26,848 bases of DNA. It comes from Rhodoferax sp. (GTDB lineage: Bacteria; Pseudomonadota; Gammaproteobacteria; Burkholderiales; Burkholderiaceae_C). A model generated the notes under the pieces. That model did not search any database. It saw only the letters and a list, made by a program, of their open reading frames with translations, and had not been told where the DNA came from. How positions within the stretch are numbered: the stretch's first letter is position 1; every line of letters starts with the position of its first letter. The translations under genes were made by a program, and so were the position numbers. Shown here piece by piece: positions 22,336 through 26,848 of the stretch. The stretch is from NCBI GenBank assembly GCA_023231075.1, contig JALNWC010000005.1, positions 1 through 26,848 of the forward strand. The letters run 5' to 3'.

Positions 22336-22384
22336 ACAAACTGCCGGCACCTTATTCCCTTTAATTTTTTGGAGAAAGAACCCC

Positions 22385-23668
22385 ATGAGTGCAATCGTAG
22401 ATATCGTCGGTCGTGAAATTCTGGACTCGCGTGGCAACCCCACGGTCGAGTGCGATGTGCTGCTGGAGTCCGGCACCATGGGCCGCGCGGCGGTGCCGTC
22501 CGGCGCCTCCACGGGCAGCCGTGAAGCCATTGAGCTGCGCGATGGCGACAAGTCGCGCTACCTCGGTAAAGGCGTTCTGAAAGCCGTGGAGTACATCAAT
22601 ACCGAAATTTCCGAGGCCGTGCTGGGCCTGGATGCGTCCGAACAGGCGTTTCTGGACAAGACCCTCATTGATCTGGACGGCACCGAGAACAAGAGCCGCC
22701 TGGGTGCCAACGCCATGCTGGCCGTGTCCATGGCCGTGGCCCGGGCTGCCGCCGAAGAATCCGGCTTGCCGCTGTACCGCTACTTTGGCGGCATGGGCGG
22801 CACGCAATTGCCGGTGCCCATGATGAACGTCATCAACGGTGGCGCCCACGCCAACAACAGCCTTGATTTGCAGGAGTTCATGATCATTCCGCTGGGCGCC
22901 CCCAGCTTTCGGGAAGCCCTGCGCTATGGCGCCGAAGTGTTCCATGCCCTGAAGAAAATCATCGACGAAAAAGGCATGAGCACGGCCGTCGGTGACGAAG
23001 GCGGCTTCACCCCCAGCGTGGAGAACCATGAAGCCGCCATTCAGTTGATCCTGCAGGCGATCGACAAGGCCGGCTACACCGCCGGTGAGCAAATCGCCAT
23101 TGGCCTGGATTGCGCCGCCAGCGAGTTCTACAAGGATGGCCAGTATCACCTCCAGGGCGAAGGCCTGGTGCTCGGCGCAGAGGCCTGGACCGACATGCTG
23201 GCCACCTGGGTCGACAAATACCCGATCATCAGCATCGAAGACGGCATGGCCGAAGGCGATTGGGACGGCTGGAAAATTTTGACCGATCGCCTGGGTAAAC
23301 AGGTGCAAATTGTGGGTGACGACCTGTTTGTCACCAACACCAAAATCTTCAAGGAAGGCATCGACAAAGGCATTGCCAATTCGATCCTGATCAAAATCAA
23401 CCAGATCGGCACCTTGACTGAAACCTTTGCCTGCATCGAGATGGCTAAAAAAGCCGGCTACACGGCCGTCATCAGCCACCGTTCGGGTGAAACCGAGGAC
23501 TCCACCATTGCCGACATCGCGGTGGGAACCAACGCCTTGCAAATCAAGACCGGATCCTTGAGCCGCTCGGACCGGATGGCCAAGTACAACCAGTTGTTGC
23601 GCATCGAAGAAGACCTGGGTGAAATCGCCAGCTACCCTGGGCGCGCGGCCTTTTACAACCTTCGCTGA
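22385..23668 (+). CDS. eno: Enolase
   Basis: A 427-residue phosphopyruvate hydratase, interconverting 2-phosphoglycerate and phosphoenolpyruvate in glycolysis, and in many bacteria a partner in the RNA degradosome. The N-terminus MSAIVDIVGREILDSRGNPT, the loop PSGASTGSREA, the metal ligand region ISIEDGMAEGDW and the late signature SILIKINQIGTLTET plus SHRSGETEDS are all intact. The start is supported by GGAGAAAGAACCCC just upstream at 22371-22384. It follows kdsA by 49 bases and precedes ftsB by eight. Confidence 0.98.
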   Translation: MSAIVDIVGREILDSRGNPTVECDVLLESGTMGRAAVPSGASTGSREAIELRDGDKSRYLGKGVLKAVEYINTEISEAVLGLDASEQAFLDKTLIDLDGTENKSRLGANAMLAVSMAVARAAAEESGLPLYRYFGGMGGTQLPVPMMNVINGGAHANNSLDLQEFMIIPLGAPSFREALRYGAEVFHALKKIIDEKGMSTAVGDEGGFTPSVENHEAAIQLILQAIDKAGYTAGEQIAIGLDCAASEFYKDGQYHLQGEGLVLGAEAWTDMLATWVDKYPIISIEDGMAEGDWDGWKILTDRLGKQVQIVGDDLFVTNTKIFKEGIDKGIANSILIKINQIGTLTETFACIEMAKKAGYTAVISHRSGETEDSTIADIAVGTNALQIKTGSLSRSDRMAKYNQLLRIEEDLGEIASYPGRAAFYNLR

Positions 23669-23676
23669 GGCCAGTC

Positions 23677-23955
23677 ATGAGCTCACGTTCGGTGATGCTC
23701 GCCCTGATTGCACTGCTCGTGATCTTGCACGTGCAACTGTGGTCAGGGCGTGGCAGCATCCCGAACGTAGCCCAACTACAGGCTCAACTCAAGACGCAAA
23801 ACCAACTCAATCAGCAAGAGGTACAGATCAATCAACAACTTGCCGCCGAGGTGCGGGACTTGAAAGAAGGGCTTGAAATGATCGAGGAAAAGGCGCGTAT
23901 GGAGCTTGGCATGATCAAGGTCAATGAAATCTATGTGCTGATTGCACGGCCCTGA
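23677..23955 (+). CDS. ftsB: Cell division protein FtsB
   Basis: A 92-residue bitopic membrane protein of the FtsQLB divisome subcomplex. There is a short N-terminal tail, one helix (about 6-22, VMLALIALLVILHVQLW), then a coiled coil rich in Gln/Asn/Leu (LQAQLKTQNQLNQQEVQINQ onward). The FtsB-type ending LEMIEEKARMELGMIKVNEI is clear. Its place directly after eno is the usual arrangement in beta- and gammaproteobacteria. It is the last gene of the operon; no terminator hairpin follows before the 6S RNA gene. Confidence 0.95.
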   Translation: MSSRSVMLALIALLVILHVQLWSGRGSIPNVAQLQAQLKTQNQLNQQEVQINQQLAAEVRDLKEGLEMIEEKARMELGMIKVNEIYVLIARP

Positions 23956-24005
23956 ACCATTTGTAATTTTTACGGCTCTTTGACCACGGAACATATTGGC
24001 GACAC

Positions 24006-24011
24006 TACAAT
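24006..24011 (+). promoter_or_regulatory. Candidate -10 box of 6S RNA
   Basis: TACAAT at 24006-24011 lies six to seven bases before the 5' end of the predicted RNA closing stem, as expected for a -10. A TTGACC at 23980-23985 is 20 bases upstream, longer than ideal, so the -35 assignment is doubtful. Confidence 0.4.
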
Positions 24012-24016
24012 CATCC

Positions 24017-24190
24017 TGCCTGCCGTGTATGCCGGGTTTTATATTTCCTTGAACCAATGCTCTTAGAGCTCGGGCTTGGAACATTGTCTTGTCAGCGTGA
24101 TCGTCTCGCGTCAGATGAACCCAAGACACGGACTGACCTCGCCCACCTGAACCCCGGTTCAGGATGCGGATCCGGTAACACGCGCAGGCA
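24017..24190 (+). ncRNA. ssrS: 6S RNA (RNA polymerase regulator)
   Basis: About 174 nt that fold like 6S RNA, which binds sigma-70 RNA polymerase by mimicking an open promoter. The closing stem pairs GCCTGC (24018-24023) with GCAGGC (24184-24189), CGTGT with ACACG (24178-24182) and CCGG (24032-24035) with CCGG (24172-24175). Near the 3' side is the hairpin CCTGAAC-CCCG-GTTCAGG (24146-24163), matching CCUUGAAC...GUUCAAGG of E. coli 6S and in the same position. The apical arm is built by TGTCTTG (24085-24091) and CAAGACA (24122-24128), leaving an unpaired central region on both strands, the hallmark of the family. Length fits. It lies between ftsB and the TauE gene, both in the same direction; the ends are uncertain by a few bases. 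Confidence 0.82.
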
Positions 24191-24208
24191 CCCTACCCTC
24201 TTTTCCCC

Positions 24209-25027
24209 ATGCTTTTTGAACCCCTTTTAATTATTGAACTGGCAACACTTGGCTTGTGCGCCGGTTTTCTGGCCGGACTGTTGGGCATCGGCGGCGGCAT
24301 GGTCATGGTGCCGTTTGTGACCATCATCCTGACCAACCGTGGTGTAGCCCCTGAGCTGACCGTCAAAATGGCCATTGCCACCTCGATGGCCACCATCGTC
24401 TTTACCTCCATCTCCAGTGTGCGGGCACATCACAAGCGGGGGGCTGTGCGCTGGGACCTGGTCAAAAAACTGGCGCCCGGTATTGTTCTGGGTAGCCTGC
24501 TCGGCAGCATGGGGGTATTTTCCCTGCTCAAGGGGTCCTCGCTGGCCATTTTTTTTGCGGTGTTTGTCGGCTTTTCGGCCACCCAGATGTTTTTGGACAA
24601 GAAGCCTTCGCCCGGTCGCGAAGTTCCCGGAACCGTCGGCCTGCTCGGTGCCGGCTCGGTGATCGGGTTCGTGTCGGGGCTGGTCGGTGCGGGTGGCGGT
24701 TTTATCAGCGTGCCGTTCATGGCCTGGGTGAATGTGCCGATCCACAGTGCCATAGCCACCTCAGCTGCGCTCGGTTTTCCGATCGCACTGGCGAATGCAA
24801 GTGGTTATGTGCTGAGCGGCTTCCATCTGGCGCAGCTGCCGCCCTACTCGCTGGGTTACATCTGGCTGCCAGCTTTGCTGGTCATTGCGAGTTGCAGCGT
24901 TTTAACCGCCCCGCTGGGAGCCAAGGCAGCGCACAAGCTACCGGTGAAACGCCTCAAACGCCTCTTTGCCTGCATTTTGTACCTGCTGGCGGCTTACATG
25001 CTGTTCAAGGGGCTGACAACTTCTTAA
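24209..25027 (+). CDS. Sulfite/organosulfonate exporter TauE/SafE family protein
   Basis: A 272-residue membrane protein of the TauE/SafE (DUF81) family with about eight helices in two homologous halves. The first half opens LCAGFLAGLLGIGGGMVMVP and the second GFVSGLVGAGGGFISVPF, the paired GGG motifs of the family. Members are thought to export sulfite or small organosulfonates, but most are uncharacterised and the substrate here is unknown. The ATG at 24209 is only 18 nt after the end of the 6S RNA and has a pyrimidine-rich leader (CTACCCTCTTTTCCCC) without a Shine-Dalgarno sequence. It ends before a strong bidirectional terminator. Confidence 0.87.
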   Translation: MLFEPLLIIELATLGLCAGFLAGLLGIGGGMVMVPFVTIILTNRGVAPELTVKMAIATSMATIVFTSISSVRAHHKRGAVRWDLVKKLAPGIVLGSLLGSMGVFSLLKGSSLAIFFAVFVGFSATQMFLDKKPSPGREVPGTVGLLGAGSVIGFVSGLVGAGGGFISVPFMAWVNVPIHSAIATSAALGFPIALANASGYVLSGFHLAQLPPYSLGYIWLPALLVIASCSVLTAPLGAKAAHKLPVKRLKRLFACILYLLAAYMLFKGLTTS

Positions 25028-25030
25028 CCA

Positions 25031-25066
25031 AAAAAAACCGCCTGTGTTGCCACTGGCGGTTTTTTT
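25031..25066. terminator. Bidirectional terminator between the TauE gene and rplI
   Basis: AAAAAAACCGCC at 25031-25042 pairs with GGCGGTTTTTTT at 25055-25066, extended by GTG/CAC after one T-T mismatch, around a TTGC loop. A and T runs on both sides let it end the TauE gene (plus) and the rpsF-priB-rpsR-rplI operon (minus). Confidence 0.88.
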
Positions 25067-25079
25067 AGTGAGCCGGTAA

Positions 25080-25532
25080 TCAGGCAGTTTCGCCGTAGAC
25101 CGAAACGGTGATGTCGACCACCACATCGGTGTGCAGAGCCACACTGACGGTGCTGTCGCTGACGGTCTTGATCGGACCGTTGGGCATGCGGATCTGGGAT
25201 TTGACAACGGCAAAGCCTGACTTGGTCAGTTCTTCGGCAATGTCAGCATTGGTCACGGAACCAAACAAGCGACCATCAACGCCAGCCTTTTGTGTCAGCT
25301 TGCAGGTAGTGCCTGCCAGCTTCTCACCGATGGCCTGGCACTCAGCCAGTTTGGTAGCAGCTGCTTTTTCGAGTTCGGCACGGCGTGCTTCGAACTCTTC
25401 CTTGGCAGATGCCGTGGCGCGACGTGCACGGCCGGTAGGGATCAAAAAGTTGCGGGCATAACCGTCCTTGACACGAACGATTTCACCCAGATTACCAAGG
25501 TTCACCACCTTGTCGAGCAGAATGATTTGCAT
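25080..25532 (-). CDS. rplI: 50S ribosomal protein bL9
   Basis: A 150-residue large-subunit protein. The N-terminal domain MQIILLDKVVNLGNLGEIVRVKDGYARNFLIP is diagnostic, followed by the long connecting helix (EEFEARRAELEKAAATKLAE) and the C-terminal domain with GRLFGSVTNADIAEEL. Last gene of the rpsF operon, 11 bases after rpsR, with AGGACC before the ATG. It ends 13 bases from the shared terminator. Confidence 0.98.
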   Translation of the reverse strand: MQIILLDKVVNLGNLGEIVRVKDGYARNFLIPTGRARRATASAKEEFEARRAELEKAAATKLAECQAIGEKLAGTTCKLTQKAGVDGRLFGSVTNADIAEELTKSGFAVVKSQIRMPNGPIKTVSDSTVSVALHTDVVVDITVSVYGETA

Positions 25533-25543
25533 GGTTGTGGTCC

Positions 25544-25828
25544 TTAGATCTTGTGCTGGTCGCTGTAGGGCAGCATCGCCAAAAAGCGTGCGCGCTTGAT
25601 AGCCGTGTTGAGTTGGCGCTGGAAAATAGCGCGGGTGCCGGTCAAACGAGCGGGAATGATCTTGCCGTTTTCGGCGATGAAATCACGCAAGGTGTCGATG
25701 TCTTTGTAGTCGATCTCTTCAACGCCCGTCACCGTGAAACGGCAAAAGCGCTTGCGCTTGAAAAGCAGGTTTTGTGCGGGGCGCTTGGGGCGCTTGTCTT
25801 TGTTATTGAAACGTTTTGGTCCGGCCAT
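25544..25828 (-). CDS. rpsR: 30S ribosomal protein bS18
   Basis: A 94-residue small-subunit protein, recognised from KRKRFCRFTVTGVEEIDYKD and the core DTLRDFIAENGKIIPARLTGT followed by RQLNTAIKRARFLAMLPY. It binds with S6 to the central domain of 16S rRNA. AAGGAG lies upstream of the ATG at good spacing. The N-terminus (AGPKRFNNKDKRPKRP) is basic, as usual. Third gene of the operon, 26 bases after priB. Confidence 0.98.
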   Translation of the reverse strand: MAGPKRFNNKDKRPKRPAQNLLFKRKRFCRFTVTGVEEIDYKDIDTLRDFIAENGKIIPARLTGTRAIFQRQLNTAIKRARFLAMLPYSDQHKI

Positions 25829-25854
25829 GATGGACTCCTTAAATTTTTAAAACT

Positions 25855-26169
25855 TTAAATTTGAGCAAATTCTTGAATATGAAACACCAGTTGCCTGGTG
25901 CCACGTGGGGAAGCCAAAAAGCCTTTAAAAAGCCAGCTGCTTCCAATTTCCTGTTGAGCCAATCGCTCAGCCACAGAACCAAATGACACAGATTTCAGCA
26001 ATGCCTTGACTTGTCTGACCTGACTGGCTTCGACTGTCTCGGAGGCATGCTCCAACAGACAATTCAAGGCCGGCACACCGGAAGGCGTATAACGCATGGT
26101 GCTGGATTCGACAATTTGCGCCGTGACTACAAATTGATTAGCGGCGGTGTTGGCACTCGGTGTTGTCAC
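25855..26169 (-). CDS. priB: Primosomal replication protein N (PriB)
   Basis: A 104-residue OB-fold single-stranded DNA-binding protein that helps PriA restart stalled replication forks. Family text: ANQFVVTAQIVESSTMRYTPSGVPALNCLLEHAS, then SFGSVAERLAQQEIGSSWLFKGFLA and a final LVFHIQEFAQI. The place between rpsF and rpsR is the classical one in beta- and gammaproteobacteria. It starts nine bases after the rpsF stop. Confidence 0.95.
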   Translation of the reverse strand: MTTPSANTAANQFVVTAQIVESSTMRYTPSGVPALNCLLEHASETVEASQVRQVKALLKSVSFGSVAERLAQQEIGSSWLFKGFLASPRGTRQLVFHIQEFAQI

Positions 26170-26178
26170 TCAGGAAAA

Positions 26179-26544
26179 TCAAGCCTGGTATTCGGCTTGT
26201 TGCGTCTTGCGAGCGTCTTCCCGCTCAACGGTCTTCATCATGGAAGAAGGGCCGGTTTCAGCCTTTTTCTTCAGAACCGTCAAATGGCGTAACACGGCAT
26301 CATTGAACTTGAACGCATGCTCAAGCTCAGCCATGACCGCCTGGTCAGCTTCAATATTGACGCACAGGTAGTGGGCTTTGGCCAGCTTGTTGATCAAATA
26401 GACCAACTGGCGGCGACCCCAGTCTTCGACACGGTGCACTTTGCCACCGCCGGCAACGATCATGCCTTTGTAACGCTCCAGCATGGCTGGAACTTGCTCG
26501 CTCTGATCCGGATGGATCATGAGGATGATTTCATAATGACGCAT
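26179..26544 (-). CDS. rpsF: 30S ribosomal protein bS6
   Basis: A 121-residue small-subunit protein and first gene of the operon. MRHYEIILMIHPDQSEQVPAML and GKVHRVEDWGRRQLVYLINKLAKAHY are diagnostic. It pairs with S18, encoded two genes later, and in several bacteria the S6:S18 complex represses its own operon by binding the leader mRNA. AAGGAGTTTCA precedes the ATG. A leader hairpin (26578-26611) and a TATAAT further upstream are described separately. Confidence 0.98.
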   Translation of the reverse strand: MRHYEIILMIHPDQSEQVPAMLERYKGMIVAGGGKVHRVEDWGRRQLVYLINKLAKAHYLCVNIEADQAVMAELEHAFKFNDAVLRHLTVLKKKAETGPSSMMKTVEREDARKTQQAEYQA

Positions 26545-26577
26545 TGAAACTCCTTCTGGATAAACCTCTTGTGAGGC

Positions 26578-26611
26578 AAAAAACCGCCCTCAGCGTCTAA
26601 TTGAGGTGCGG
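26578..26611 (-). promoter_or_regulatory. Terminator-like hairpin in the rpsF leader, candidate S6:S18 control element
   Basis: On the minus strand, CCGC-A-CCTCA (26611-26602) pairs with TGAGG-GCGG (26592-26584) with one bulged A and a nine-base loop, and is followed at once by six Ts (26583-26578). It begins about 8 nt after the predicted start of transcription and ends 33 bases before the rpsF ATG. A second small hairpin, CCTC-ACAA-GAGG (26576-26565), follows. The T run makes premature termination possible; CCG-containing leader structures binding S6:S18 are known from other bacteria. Confidence 0.5.
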
Positions 26612-26625
26612 CAAGGTAACTGGCG

Positions 26626-26631
26626 ATTATA
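26626..26631 (-). promoter_or_regulatory. Candidate -10 box of the rpsF operon
   Basis: TATAAT on the minus strand (26631-26626) is a perfect -10; no good -35 is seen 16-18 bases upstream. It would start transcription near 26619, giving a leader of about 75 nt. The element lies between the end of the symporter gene and rpsF. Confidence 0.45.
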
Positions 26632-26661
26632 GCGCTTGATCGACCAGCCTGGATCACCTGA

Positions 26662-26848
26662 CTACCCGGAAGATGCAGCAGAACCCCGCGTGAGCCAGCT
26701 CAGGACAATTGTTACCAGCAATCCAGCACCCACGCCAAAGACGCCAGCGGAGACCGGCTCGATCTCGAACCAGAGGCCGGCGCCTTTCAAGGACAGCAGC
26801 GTTCTAACCTGCGTCATATTGATCAGCATGTAATAAAGCGTGACCGAC
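26662..26848 (-). CDS. Sodium:solute symporter family protein, C-terminal fragment (runs off the window)
   Basis: The last 61 residues of a minus-strand gene, with TAG at 26664-26662. The reading VTLYYMLINMTQVRTLL, then GLWFEIEPVSAGVFGVGAGL and VTIVLSWLTRG resembles the last helices of sodium:solute symporters (the cation/acetate or ActP-like branch), where a ...YYM...W(W/F)xIxPxSAGVFG... pattern ends the protein. One transmembrane helix (about VFGVGAGLLVTIVLSWL) is visible. Only the tail is in the window, so the substrate is not known. Confidence 0.7.
   Translation of the reverse strand, partial: SVTLYYMLINMTQVRTLLSLKGAGLWFEIEPVSAGVFGVGAGLLVTIVLSWLTRGSAASSG

Noticed and set aside
22361..23542. 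Minus-strand open frame of 393 codons opposite eno.
   Set aside because: Antisense shadow of enolase caused by biased third positions.

Overview
This is an ordinary chromosomal stretch of a Burkholderiales betaproteobacterium, most likely Comamonadaceae (Rhodoferax/Polaromonas-like). The evidence is high-GC coding DNA, the earP-efp pair, the pyrG-kdsA-eno-ftsB operon, coaBC-dut, rpsF-priB-rpsR-rplI, and the general character of the proteins. The genus cannot be fixed by reading. I see no insertion sequence, prophage, CRISPR array or tRNA. The longest stretches without a gene are about 180-210 bases (8255-8460 and 16133-16312).

Layout. Positions 1-464: 5' part of uvrC (minus). 476-2265: earP and efp, the arginine-rhamnosylated elongation factor P system, closed by a UUCG-loop terminator. 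2349-4837: a two-gene unit of an archaeal-type AMP/thymidine phosphorylase and an archaeal-type PRPP synthase. 4862-6250 (minus) and 6362-7237 (plus): a divergent pair, a PaaK-like adenylating enzyme and a LOG-family phosphoribohydrolase. 7283-8254 (minus): a D-2-hydroxyacid dehydrogenase. 8461-15796: ten tightly coupled genes for a multisubunit cation/proton antiporter of Mrp/Mbh type. 15917-17461 (minus): a small Ala/Pro-rich lipoprotein and the uL16 arginine hydroxylase. 17501-18034: a SlyD-like prolyl isomerase. 18047-19719 (minus): coaBC-dut. 19811-23955: pyrG-kdsA-eno-ftsB. 24017-24190: a 6S RNA gene. 24209-25027: a TauE/SafE exporter. 25080-26544 (minus): rpsF-priB-rpsR-rplI. 26662-26848 (minus): the C-terminus of a sodium:solute symporter.

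Most interesting. (1) The antiporter operon has the gene order E-F-G-(MrpA C-terminal part)-B-C-D, which is the order of the membrane arm of archaeal membrane-bound hydrogenase. It has no full-length MrpA and no hydrogenase, and it carries two further MrpD/NuoL/M-like subunits plus an 84-residue two-helix protein. The last D-like subunit lacks the central TM7 lysine. The MrpA-C-terminal gene has no canonical start codon at the position its ribosome binding site indicates. (2) The phosphorylase and PRPP synthase both carry archaeal-type motifs, which suggests a nucleotide/PRPP recycling module inherited as a unit. (3) A 6S RNA, recognised by its fold, lies just 18 nt before the TauE gene. (4) The rpsF leader holds a terminator-like hairpin immediately after the likely start of transcription, a candidate S6:S18 control element.

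All calls come from reading the sequence and from recalled family motifs. No database search was run.
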